The notes: generated by a model from the letters alone, not told the origin. A DNA stretch of 10,946 nt from Larix sibirica (GCA_004151065.3 NWUY0300026215.1:9144-20089), one strand, 5' to 3'. Counted from the first letter of the stretch, positions 1-7,562 are shown. A program made the numbers and translations.

Positions 1-240
1 ATATTTAAATCTACTTTTGTAACTAAATCATTCATGAAAAATTCACAACTACAAATAAAACTAGTTACTTTTTTTTCTTTTTGTTCCTATAGCTAACTGT
101 ACTAGCCATGAATTTTCAAACTCATGCCTTTTCATCTTATACATTTCTACCAATTTAGGAGATATATAACTCAAAGTATAACTGGAATCAATCAAAATAG
201 AAATGGATTTATCAAAAATATTACCTTCAACTTCTATCAT
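1..240 (-). pseudogene. Retropepsin (protease) N-terminal part of gypsy pol, frameshifted
   Basis: The minus-strand frame continuing from gag gives MIEVEGNIFDKSISILIDSS and then a YISPKLVE-like stretch, the usual start of a Ty3/gypsy aspartic protease. The catalytic Asp is present, but the D-S/T-G motif reads DSS, so the Gly is lost. The frame shifts by one base in an A-rich run (plus positions about 69-83). After it, the other frame gives VTSFICSCEFFMNDLVTKVD, which matches the next part of the same domain. The domain is cut by the window edge before the flap and MDW region. That missing second half is the kind of sequence found at about 3400, next to the LTR. The enzyme would process the Gag-Pol polyprotein; this copy cannot be functional as read. 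Confidence 0.75.
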
Positions 241-1490
241 AGAAGGCTAATAGTCTACTTGATGGCTATCCAATGCCGATCTTATCTTTGGAATATTTCG
301 AGCAACTTATCCAACTGTGGCAACTTCCTTTACCATGTGAATGCTTCAACAATACATTTTTTGAGGACAATCTCGATAGAAGTGACTTTCCCCATAACCC
401 CAACACTTCAAGGGTTCTCTTTTTACTTCTTCATTTTTCTTATTAACGAAATTGTCTTTAAACTCATATTTGATTTGTTGTTGTTTATCTCTAACGGTGT
501 TCTTTTGGTAACTCTTGTGTTTATTAAAAGGCTTAAACTGTCTTCTTTTAAAGTCATACCCTTCTCTTTTCTTAAATTTATTTGGGTTTTCATGTTTACT
601 CTTAATTTGATCATAGGCCAATTTATGTTTTCTCATTGCTTCATCAAGAGTTTTTGGATTATCGAATTCTAGTCTATATTTATAAAAACTTGGTAAACAA
701 CTTAAGAATCTTTGTATTTTTGGCTTCTCTTCAATGAGGTAGGGTACATACCTTAGTAATGATATAAACTTGGTACAAAAGTCATGCATTGACATCGAAC
801 CCAATCTTAATTCATAAAATTATTTTGTTTTCCCTTCATAATAATATTATGAAAGATATTCTTTTTTAAATTCTTTCTTAAACCATTTCCAACTTACTTT
901 TCGTTCGTTAATTCTTTTATCTTTCTTTAAATCCTTCCACCAAATCTCATCTTTTAGAACTAGATTAACTATGGCTATTTTTGCTTTCATTGACTTAGAA
1001 TAATTATACATTATAAGATAATTTTTCATTCCTGATAACCAAGCCTAATCTTCCTCTCCATTTTTGACTTCACCGTCAAATATGGGAGGCTTAATTTTCT
1101 TAAATTCACCAGTTATCTCATCTTTATACTTTTTCTTCTTCCCTCATCTACATTTAGAGCTACTGCTGGAATCATCCGAGTCACTATCAACAGAGCTATG
1201 ATTAGAGGTAAAAGGTTCAAGAGGAATCATTTCGTTTACATTTATTTTTACTACATGCTTGACATGTATCCCTAGATACGCCAATTAATTTAAATATAAG
1301 AGCTTCATTCAAATCTTCTTGAGTTCTCATTACTTGTTCATGTTCAATTTTAAAAGTTTGGAGTTCTTCCTGTAAATCCCTTACCATTTCTAAAATCTTT
1401 TTTTGGTTGTTTTTAATGTATTATTATGATGTTGTTGTTCTCCTTTAAGCTCTACCCAGATAGGTGGGGTAGGGGGTTGTCCTTCAACCA
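241..1490 (-). pseudogene. gag of Ty3/gypsy element (capsid domain and damaged zinc knuckle)
   Basis: Gag forms the retrotransposon particle and binds its RNA. From about 1260 to 240 the minus-strand frame is continuous except for stops. In order it shows an acidic Ser/Asp tract (about 1195-1155), a Lys-rich stretch, a PPIFDGEVKNGEE motif, and the capsid core (retrotrans_gag type) with IWWKDLK, SWKWFKKEFKKEYLS, LRYVPYLIEEKPKIQRFLS and FDNPKTLDEAMRK. A basic region follows, then one zinc knuckle at 405-367. The knuckle should be CX2CX4HX4C, but the second Cys is Tyr (TAT at 396-394). The N-terminal part (about 1490-1260) needs other frames; a coiled-coil-like stretch around MVRDLQEELQTFKIEHEQVM is visible there. 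Stops fall at about 1155, 1045, 850, 830, 346 and further on. Gag directly follows integrase here, which is not its normal place. Confidence 0.85.
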
Positions 1491-1491
1491 N
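1491..1491. other. Single ambiguous base (N) at the integrase/gag joint
   Basis: This is the only non-ACGT base in the window. On the minus strand the integrase finger reads CLECQQVKTE up to this base, and the next residues (VEGQPPTPPI) are a Pro-rich gag-like N-terminus. A lone N at a break in protein homology is what a scaffolder or gap filler leaves when two contigs are joined. Confidence 0.8.
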
Positions 1492-1806
1492 TTCAGTTTT
1501 AACTTGTTGACATTCAAGGCATCTACTTAAATAATTAGCAGTGTCGTTTTTCACATTAGGCCAATAATAATCTTTTCTTAGCATTGTTATCATTTTCTGG
1601 TATCCCGGATGTCCAAAATATGGTTTCTTATGTAATTCATTTAGGATAAAGTGTTTGACTTCTTCAAAGTTAGGTACATATAACCACTTTTTATATGTTA
1701 ACAAGTCTTTTGATCCCATAGAAAAAATTGTGGATTCATTTCTATTTATATTTTCCTTCAAATTTTCCTTAATTTTTAGATATTTCTTCATCGTTTTTAG
1801 ATGCAT
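1492..1806 (-). pseudogene. Integrase N-terminal HHCC zinc finger (catalytic core absent)
   Basis: This is the H2C2 zinc-binding domain that precedes the catalytic core of gypsy integrases, which insert the element's cDNA. Visible landmarks are LYVPNFEEVKHFILNELHKK, then FGHPGYQKMITMLRKDYYWP and CLECQQVK. The two His ligands are in ELH and GHP, and the two Cys are in CLEC. The linker before it (IKENLKENINRNESTIF) also looks like this family's RNase H to integrase spacer. The frame differs from that of RNase H, so a frameshift lies between 1833 and 1806. The sequence stops right after QQVKTE at the N of 1491; no DDE core and no C-terminal domain follow, so this copy could not integrate DNA. 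Confidence 0.88.
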
Positions 1807-1832
1807 CCTTGATTATATCATTTAGATCTGTT

Positions 1833-2252
1833 TTAAGCAGTTGTAAAATTTTGAATTGTGTTCCTACTTAAGGCATCTGCCACCCTATTTTCCTTTCCTT
1901 TAATATGTTTGATCTCAAAAACATACTCGCTCAAGAAGGCTAACCACTTTGCTTGGCAAGCATTTAGATTTTGTTGATCAAACAAATACTTTAGACTTAT
2001 GCTATCAAACACTAGTGTAAATTTTCTTCCAATAAGATAGTATCTCCACATTTTTAAAGCGTGAATTACTGCAACCAATTCTAAGTCACGTGTTGCGCAA
2101 TTGATTTTTCTTGATTCATAACTTATTACATAATCATCTTGTAACAATACTCCACCTAGTCCTTCTAAGCAAGCATCCGTACATACAACAAAGTCTTTGT
2201 ATGGATCTGATATCCTTAGAATAGGTGTTGTTGTGAGTAAATGTTGAAGTTT
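1833..2252 (-). pseudogene. RNase H domain of gypsy pol
   Basis: RNase H removes the RNA strand during reverse transcription. It is in frame with the RT and separated from it by a stop at 2255-2253. The domain starts with KLQHLLTTTPILRISDPYKD and VVCTDACLEGLGGVLLQ (catalytic Asp codon 2177-2175). It continues with ISYESRKIN, RDLELVAVIHALKMWRYYL (catalytic Glu), FDSISLKYLF (family normally TDHxxL; the Asp is kept, the Thr and His are lost) and HIKGKENRVADALSR (last Asp). Between KIN and ATRDLEL about six residues usual for the family seem to be missing. The stop after QNFTTA and a frameshift end the reading. The active-site acids survive although the domain is interrupted. Confidence 0.9.
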
Positions 2253-3236
2253 TTAAAAAAATTCTTGGCATTTATTAGACCAAACAAATTTTGTTTGTTT
2301 CTTTTGTAATGAAGTTAATGGATAGGTAATCTTTGAAAACCCTTCGATGAATCTGCAATAGTAACCCATGATCCCCATAAAGGATCTAACTCCGGTTACA
2401 TCTTTAGGGACTAGCCAATCTATGATTGCCTTAATCTTATCATGGTCTACATAAATTCCTTCTTTAGATATTACATGTCCTAAATACTGGATTTTATCTT
2501 GATAAAAGTCACAGTTACTGAATTTTGCATATAGTTTATGTTCTCTTAAAGTTTGTAAAACCATTTTTAAGTGTTCTTGTTTGTTTTTAGAGTAGATCAG
2601 TATATCATCAATAAACACAACCAAAAAATTATCCAAGTATTTATGAAGGACACTATTCATTAGACACATGAACGTGGTCGGAGCATTTGTTAAACCGAAT
2701 GGTACCACCATTAATTCATAATGCTTGTACTGTGTTCGAAATGCCATTTTGTAAATATCTTCGTCTTTAATTCTTATTTGGTAATAACTAGACCTTAAAT
2801 CAAATTTTGAGAATACTGCAGCTCCCTGTACTTGATCAAACATATCATCTATGTGTGGGAGTGGGTATCTGTTTTTAATAGTCATTTTTTAAAGTTGTCT
2901 ATAATCAATGCAGAGTCTTAAGGTGCCATCTTTCTTTTTAACAAAAAGCACCGGTGCTCCCCACGAGGACACACTCGATCTTATGTACTTTTTATCTAGC
3001 AATTCTTGTAATTGCATTTTTAGTTCTACCAATTCCGGTGTGTTCATTCTAAATGGAGATTTAGAAGCAGGTATTGCTCCTCGTACCAATTCAATAGTAA
3101 AATCAATCTCCCTCCTTGGAGGTAATCGAGGTATTTCCTCTAGAAAGAGATCTTTAATTTTTTGCGAAATGGGATAGTCTTCTAGTCTAGGTTTGACTTT
3201 TTCATCGGACTTTTTAGTTATATGAACAATAAACAT
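2253..3236 (-). pseudogene. Reverse transcriptase domain of gypsy pol
   Basis: This RNA-dependent DNA polymerase copies the element's RNA. It lies in one frame, interrupted only by a TAA at 2891-2889. Landmarks in order: [20 protein letters not shown], the [20 protein letters not shown] fingers motif, [23 protein letters not shown] (first catalytic Asp, codon 2801-2799), [15 protein letters not shown], the FIDD box (the two Asp codons at 2609-2604), [19 protein letters not shown], and [20 protein letters not shown], leading to [11 protein letters not shown] before a second stop (2255-2253). All three catalytic aspartates are kept. The order protease-RT-RNase H-integrase places it in Ty3/gypsy, not Ty1/copia. 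It is the best preserved part of the element. The stop at 2889 replaces a residue in the DYRQL-x-KMTIK motif. Confidence 0.95.
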
Positions 3237-3402
3237 TTGACATCCTTTTCTAGCACATTTCTTTTACTGTAAGGTAGATATTTTTCGAGTAAAGACTTTC
3301 CTAGGAATACCTTTAACAAGTCTACTAGTACCTTGTTCATCAATGCAAGTAAAATTCTTTTCAAAACAATTTAGTATAACTTTGTGTTTTTCTAACCAAT
3401 CC
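3237..3402 (-). pseudogene. Protease C-terminal part and protease-RT linker of gypsy pol
   Basis: The minus-strand reading LISMDWLEKHKVILNCFEKN matches the C-terminal half of gypsy proteases (family pattern IGMDWLxKH). FTCIDEQGTSRLVKGIPRK follows, then a stop (3266-3264), then [18 protein letters not shown], which leads in frame into RT. The N-terminal catalytic half is missing here. Upstream of LISMDW the homology ends and leader/LTR-like sequence begins, so gag and the protease active site were removed or displaced. The missing half resembles the piece at 240-1. Confidence 0.85.
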
Positions 3403-3455
3403 ATACTAATTAACTCAACTAAGCCACTCTGAACGCAACACTCCTCCCAAGAGTC
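3403..3455 (-). other. Short leader between LTR and truncated protease
   Basis: These are 53 bases between the LTR end (TTACA) and the first recognisable protease codons. No copy of the usual TGGTATCAGAGC primer site is present. TGGGAGGAGTG, a few bases inside the LTR end, begins with the required TGG, but I cannot assign it to a tRNA. An intact element would have a leader and more than 1 kb of gag here, so a deletion joint lies in or at the edge of this stretch. Confidence 0.5.
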
Positions 3456-3939
3456 TGTAACAAATTCAAAGGATGGAATTTCAAACAAAGAGAGTACTTA
3501 GAAGCTTGCCCTCACATAGAAACAATTTCTCTTTATGCACCACACAACGTCCAGTGTCTTCTTAGTGCACCATTATATAGTTTTTGCCCAGGTCTTGTGC
3601 CATCTCAATCAAATCTCAAGCAAATATCTTGATCCCTATAATTGTGGATCTAGTAAGCTTGCTAAGCTTTTGACTTGGATTTGATTGATACCAAATATCT
3701 TGCTTGCTATCCACTTGTTCATTGTCTCATGATGATATCCCTTCTTTCAAATGGTGGCTCCAAGTGTCTCTTTTTATTTTAATAAAATAATATTTATTGT
3801 TCATAATATTCACCCAAATAAATGTGAGTATTTTTCCTCACAGAGTTTTAAAACTCTTTAACAAAATAAATGTTGGAGAATATTTCTCAAAATAAAAATA
3901 CTTAATTAAAAATAATTCAAAAGTCTTGGGGGTATTACA
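3456..3939 (-). repeat. 5' LTR of the gypsy element (484 bp)
   Basis: On the minus strand the LTR begins TGTAATACCCCC, a common start of plant gypsy LTRs, and ends TTTGTTACA, so its ends form the short inverted repeat TGTAA...TTACA. It is AT-rich in its first 200 bases, has a TATA-like box further in, and lies immediately upstream of pol on the same strand. Its outer end abuts LINE coding sequence exactly, an independent check on the boundary. The matching 3' LTR is not in the window. Confidence 0.8.
3572..3579 (-). promoter_or_regulatory. TATA-like box in the gypsy LTR
   Basis: TATATAAT on the minus strand, inside CTATATAATGG, about 120 bases before the LTR's inner end. This is a plausible place for the U3/R promoter of the element. 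It is supported by motif and position only. Confidence 0.45.
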
Positions 3940-4693
3940 TTTGTCAGCATATTTGTTTCTCCTGGTGATCGAAGGTTTAAAGCAAGGCTATTTTAAGTGC
4001 TCGAAGAGAATGATTGATTAAAGGCATTCGAGTTGGAGGTTTGGTTTACATATCTCAATTACTTTTTGTCGATGACGTTTTGCTCTTTGCTAATTGAATG
4101 TTTGGGGAGGTACGAGCTTATAACTCTATCCTCATTCGTTTTATAAAACATCTGGAATGGAAGCAAAAGCATCTAAATCCTCCGTTAGCTTCAATCGAAT
4201 AAAGAATGATGCCATTGAAAGCACAAATATTATTCTCCATTTCAACAAGGTGGATTTTTAGACAGGTATTAAATATTTGGGGTTCATTATTAAACTTATT
4301 GGTTACTATAAAAAAGATTGGTAGTGGATGATTAGTAAATTTCAGCGAAGAATCCATTTTTGGTACCATCGTTAGTTGTCCAAAGGGGGTAGGCTAACTT
4401 TGGTTAATGTAGTCCTTGAGGCAATACCGATTTATTGGTGTATATTGGCACATCTTCCAAAAGGTGTTTTAAACAAAATAAGAAGTATCTGCATGGATTT
4501 TTTATGGAAGGGGAAAAAAGAAGGAGCCGGTTATCATCTGGATCGATGGAAACAAATTTATCGTCCAAAATACAAAGGAGGATGGGGCCTAAATCAACTT
4601 CTAGTTTTTAGTAAGGCATTGGCAGTAAAGAGCTTATGGAATCTTTTAAATAAGGATGGGTTATGGACAGAGAGATCCATTAGAAATATATAG
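3940..4693 (+). pseudogene. LINE reverse transcriptase, C-terminal part (5' truncated by LTR insertion)
   Basis: Plus-strand ORF2 remnant of a plant L1-type non-LTR retrotransposon. It opens at the LTR boundary with LSAYLFLLVIEGL (family: DPLSPxLFLL). A frameshift brings IKGIRVGGLVYISQLL and the catalytic FVDD box (4065-4076) with DVLLFAN. Another frameshift gives SGMEAKASKSSVSFNRI, then KYLGFII, YKKDW and FQRRIHFWYHR. From about 4376 it continues with LSKGGRLTLVNVVLEAIPIY, FLWKGKKEGAGYHLDRWKQI, and YKGGWGLNQLLVFSKALAVK, the conserved post-RT (thumb) region of plant LINEs. Stops include TAGs at expected Trp codons. The upstream endonuclease and first RT motifs are missing and should lie on the far side of the gypsy element. 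Confidence 0.9.
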
Positions 4694-5439
4694 CTCCTCA
4701 ATATTTTTTAGATTGGATCATAAACCTTGATAAATATTTTAAGCGTGCTTCTAACCATTGGAAAGCAATCATCTTTTATGTTCTTGTTTTTAGCAATAAT
4801 ATTGCTTGGAATGTGGGAAATAGAGTTTAGGTAAGGATAGGGAAAGACACAGTATCCGGATGCAATATAAATCTTCTTTTGTCGAAGGAATTATATTTAT
4901 GTTTACATTCTCGGAATATAAATAGCCTAACACAGATAATAGATGTAGACTCGTCGTTGGTATGGGACCAAAATGGAAAAGCATAGAGCAACTTAATTTG
5001 GAGGCAACAATGAAAGATCAGTGGAACATTTTTCTTATCAGAGTTGAAGAGAGGCCACATTTGAATAAAGGAAAATTGTGACAGATTGATTTGGAATCAG
5101 AATAAGAATGGAGTAGAGTATAATGTGAAACTAGGATACAAATTGTTAATGAATGGGGAGGAAAATGAAGATTGCTGGTGGTGGGATCCGATTTGGAAAG
5201 TAAAAGGGCCAAAAAACAAATTTTTTATGTGGCTTGCTCTCAGATATAAAGTATTAACCTGGGATCAGTATCAAAACAAGAATAATCAAGGACCTGGAAT
5301 CTATTACTTATGTTGGTAGGAAAGAGAAGATATATCTCACATCTTTACCAAATGTCCTTTCTCTTTGCAAGTGTGGGGGAAAATAGAATGCTGGTTAGAG
5401 ATTAAAAAATTTGGATTTGTGATTTTGATCTCAAAATAA
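4694..5439 (+). pseudogene. LINE ORF2 C-terminus with zf-RVT zinc-binding domain
   Basis: Continuation of the LINE in a shifted frame: APQYFLDWIINLDKYFK, NHWKAI and NNIAWNVGNRV followed by VRIGKDTVSG, the pattern that follows RT in plant LINEs. From 5086 the zf-RVT domain reads CWWWDPIWKVKGPKNKFFMW, ALRYKVLTWDQYQ and GPGIYYLCW. After a TAG at 5317-5319 it continues REDISHIFTKCPFSLQVWGK and CWLEIKKFG, ending at 5437-5439. The CX2C...HX5C pattern has lost its first Cys: Tyr (TAT) at 5302-5304. Several stops (about 4830, 4984, 5011, 5062) make it non-functional. No clear poly-A tail or target-site duplication can be seen downstream. Confidence 0.85.
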
Positions 5440-6029
5440 CCTTGTATTGCATGTGAATTCACTTCAACAGCTAACTTTAAAAAAAAGATTTAATAAACAA
5501 GCTTTTAAGAGGTTTAAATAACTGAAGAGACACTTATTTAAGAGAATGAAACCATGAAAACGAGAAGACGATTGATAACGAAGTTCACCTTGAATGGGCT
5601 ACATCTCTAGGTCCACTTCCAATGTGAGACCGATACATTAATTATTCAAAAGCTTGAAAGTACATAAGTTCTGAGAACACCTTCAAAATATACTATTCAA
5701 ATGCGAAAACAAACATTGACACTGTGATCCTCTTGAAATTTCAAGAAAAACGAGTATAAACTTGTCTATATTCCCCGCAGATGCACATGGGCCTCCTTTG
5801 GCGCGCAAAACAATATAGTGTCTCTACAAAATTATGTACAAAGCACCTCGGGAAGCATGTTGTACCCACATGACTACAAACTCAGGATTTCGAACTTCGT
5901 GTCTGTACCCGAACTCCAAAACTATGTTTTCGTGGCTCCAAATGCATGGCTATATAGGGGACGGGGCTAACCTGCCACCCCCAAATCCCGTAGTAAACTT
6001 AAATAATATGTGGGTCGTGGTTCTCAATA
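5440..6029. other. Non-coding stretch, no recognisable feature
   Basis: About 590 bases without a supportable gene. The first part is AT-rich and could include the LINE 3' untranslated tail. From about 5790 base composition rises in GC (GGCGCGC at about 5800, GGGGACGGGG at about 5958). Open frames here have no family resemblance. I see no repeat, TIR or LTR boundary that I could defend. Confidence 0.4.
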
Positions 6030-6170
6030 AGCTGCGCTCTTGGCGCAACAGTGAGAATGTTGGCATATGTGGGAGGAATTCATGGGTTGAATCCCGTGGA
6101 CCTCTCCCTCCATTGGCGTTTTGTTGTAACTACTCGCTATACATAGTAACGGTTGGTTTGTTGGTTGTAA
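6030..6170 (+). mobile_element. tRNA-derived SINE-like element 1
   Basis: A pol III promoter-like pair is visible: box A-like TGGCGCAACAGTGAG (6041-6055) and box B-like GGTTGAATCC (6085-6094, one base short of GGTTCGAATCC), about 30 bases apart. TGGCGCAAC followed by a GGTTCGA-type box is the head of common plant tRNA-derived SINEs such as Au-like families. A T/G-rich 3' part (GGCGTTTTGTTGTAAC, TTGTTGGTTGTAA) leads into an (AC)n tract. SINEs make no protein and depend on LINE enzymes. It cannot be an intact tRNA gene, because the acceptor stem does not pair and box B is damaged. Confidence 0.55.
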
Positions 6171-6171
6171 T

Positions 6172-6206
<35 letters not shown>

Positions 6207-6207
6207 T
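6171..6207. repeat. (AC)n microsatellite
   Basis: An uninterrupted AC run of about 23 bases from 6172, then TATA, then another ACACACA. It lies directly at the 3' end of SINE-like element 1, so it may have grown from that element's simple-sequence tail. Long open frames across it are His/Thr repeats produced by the AC run and are not genes. Confidence 0.95.
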
Positions 6208-6361
6208 GGAATATAACATATAATATGGTGGTCTGCGAGCTTGGGGCTTAGTTCCACATTGCAAGCAAATACCACAGGCTTGAGGGCTAAGCCTTACTTA
6301 CTGCCGAATCAAAACATTTTGAAATTCAAATACAAGTTTTAACATATGCCAATTAGGGAAC
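6208..6361. other. Spacer between the two SINE-like elements
   Basis: About 150 bases with no gene. GAGCTTGGGGCTTAG and GAGGGCTAAGCC form a loose inverted similarity, too weak to call a feature. Confidence 0.3.
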
Positions 6362-6450
6362 AACGGTGGGTGCAATGGTAAAGGTGTCGAACTATGTTAT
6401 GGGAGGTTGGGTGTTTGACCTTGGTCGCCTCCACCATATTTTTTGTAAAC
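6362..6450 (+). mobile_element. tRNA-derived SINE-like element 2
   Basis: A second pol III-like head: GGTGCAATGGTAAAGG (box A-like, 6369-6384) and GTGTTTGACC (box B-like, 6411-6420), followed by TTGGTCGCCTCCACC and a T-rich GTAAAC end. The end resembles element 1 (CCTCCATTGGCG, TTTTGTTGTAAC). Same orientation as element 1, starting about 330 bases downstream. Probably a related or same-family copy. Box B deviates from GGTTCGA by changes that include CG to TG. Confidence 0.5.
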
Positions 6451-6474
6451 CAAACAAATAAAGGCCAATGGGAG

Positions 6475-6650
6475 TTGCCACGTGGTAGTATCTGATTGGG
6501 ATACCTATTTCCACATCAAGCCTTTGACCAACACATGTCCACATCAACCTACCAACTCATCATCTGGTTGCCATGTGTCCATTTATGGAACAACCACATC
6601 ATCATACAGGCCACATGCCACCCTTCCAGTGGTGCCACGTGGCACCCCTT
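6475..6650. promoter_or_regulatory. Cluster of CACGTG/CACATG motifs with a 16-bp palindrome
   Basis: Within 175 bases there are two G-box cores (CACGTG at 6480-6485 and 6637-6642), one inside the perfect palindrome GGTGCCACGTGGCACC (6631-6646). Several CACATG/CATGTG sites and repeated CCACATC words lie between them. CACGTG is the plant bZIP/bHLH binding core. The cluster could be a regulatory block of an unrecognised LTR or transposon, or of the reading frame starting at 6846. Function is inference; the motifs are seen. Confidence 0.4.
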
Positions 6651-6845
6651 TTCCCCTTTTTTCCCTATTGGAACCAAACTTTAGAATGCGATATCTCGAG
6701 CATGCGATGTTCGTTTGGGACAAATTAAGCGTCGCCAAAAATATCTTGACGAGCTCTACGCAATGGTGTGCTTCTGTTTAGAATTTGAATATTTCATTAT
6801 GGATCGATAAAAGGGATCTCGTGGATCACTGTGAGATGATCAGGA

Positions 6846-7562
6846 TTGAAAGCTCTGGCTATGTTATTTCCATTACTTCTAATGGTGTTTACCTTATTAA
6901 GAAACAAATTTGGGTTGTTTGTTGTTGTTGTCATTACAAAGACTCTTCATTATGTTGACAATCTAATGAAGAAAGGTAAAAAAATAACGGGAAACCAAGT
7001 CCTCGGGCCCGACAACATTGAAAATAAGGGCACCTATCTGCCATGTCATGAGAAAGATGAAACTGAAGAGGGTCAATTTTTGGATAGCATAATTTGTTTT
7101 GCCGCTCTCTTTTGTGTTAAATGGACTTCATATGAGCCCAATAATTGCTTGATAATATTGGTTGTTTATCATATTGAAAATGTGGCAAGGATAATGTGTG
7201 ACATATGTATAGATTCTTTTGATACTGTTAAGCTCTTGAAGGCCTGTTATGGTTTTTTTAATGGTATCACAATTTGAAATTCTGCTAAGAATCAAATTCT
7301 ATTAGTAAATATGGACCCTGGGGATGGGGAAGGCAAAGTGGTGATTTGTGAGAAAGAAAATAGAGAGTTAAAGAGTATTATCCAGAATCATGTTTTGTAT
7401 GAATTAATAGAGTTTGGTGGCCCAACCCAAGCTAATGTCAAAGAAAGCAAAGGTAGTCCTCCAGAGGAAGATCGAATGCAAATAGCTCGTGGTCATGAAG
7501 AAGGATTCAAAGTTAATGAAGATCATTAGGAAATCCCTAGTGGAGGGATGGAAAAAGGCTTG
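6846..7562 (+). pseudogene. Unrecognised reading frame with two internal stops
   Basis: I do not recognise this protein. One frame stays open from an ATG at 6846 to a TGA at 7275, continues in the same frame to a TAG at 7527, and ends at a TAA at 7563: 239 codons with two interruptions. The first 30 residues are hydrophobic (LLLMVFTLL, FVVVV), like a signal anchor. A second hydrophobic segment contains NNCLIILVVYHI. The later part is charged and Lys/Glu-rich (GEGKVVICEKENRELKS, GSPPEEDRMQIARGHEEG), ending in VNEDH. It could be a host gene fragment carried by a transposon, or transposon coding sequence. It lies between the CACGTG-rich block and the 28-bp repeat array. In this AT-rich DNA a 143-codon open stretch is unlikely by chance but not impossible. 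Confidence 0.35.

Larger units (their letters stand above)
1..3939 (-). mobile_element. Degraded Ty3/gypsy LTR retrotransposon with permuted gene order
   Basis: Minus-strand remains of a Ty3/gypsy (Metaviridae-type) plant retrotransposon. From its 5' end it reads: LTR, short leader, protease C-terminal part, RT, RNase H, integrase zinc finger, and then gag followed by the protease N-terminal part, which leaves the window at position 1. RT before RNase H before integrase is the gypsy order. Gag lying after integrase is abnormal. The two blocks (1-1490 and 1492-3939) are almost complementary parts of one element, with only a few protease residues and the integrase core missing between them. All reading frames carry stops or frameshifts, so it is not autonomous. 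It is either a rearranged or tandem element or an assembly artefact at the N at 1491. Confidence 0.9.

Noticed and set aside
124-672. 182-codon plus-strand open frame
   Set aside because: It is antisense to gag, has no family resemblance, and the minus-strand frame explains the sequence.
2648-2660. CACTATTCATTAG as the partner CACTA terminus
   Set aside because: It lies inside RT coding sequence and does not continue the 8187 terminus beyond CACTAT.
2908-3177. 89-codon plus-strand open frame
   Set aside because: Antisense to the RT domain, which has clear motifs on the minus strand.
6041-6094. Functional tRNA gene
   Set aside because: Box A- and box B-like motifs are present, but box B is damaged and I could not fold an acceptor stem; SINE fits better.
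5834-6223. 129-codon plus-strand open frame ending in His/Thr repeats
   Set aside because: It runs through the SINE-like element and the AC repeat; the His/Thr tail is a product of the microsatellite.
6482-6781. 99-codon plus-strand open frame
   Set aside because: It spans the CACGTG-rich block; composition is His/Thr/Pro/Ser-rich because of the CCACATC words, with no domain visible.
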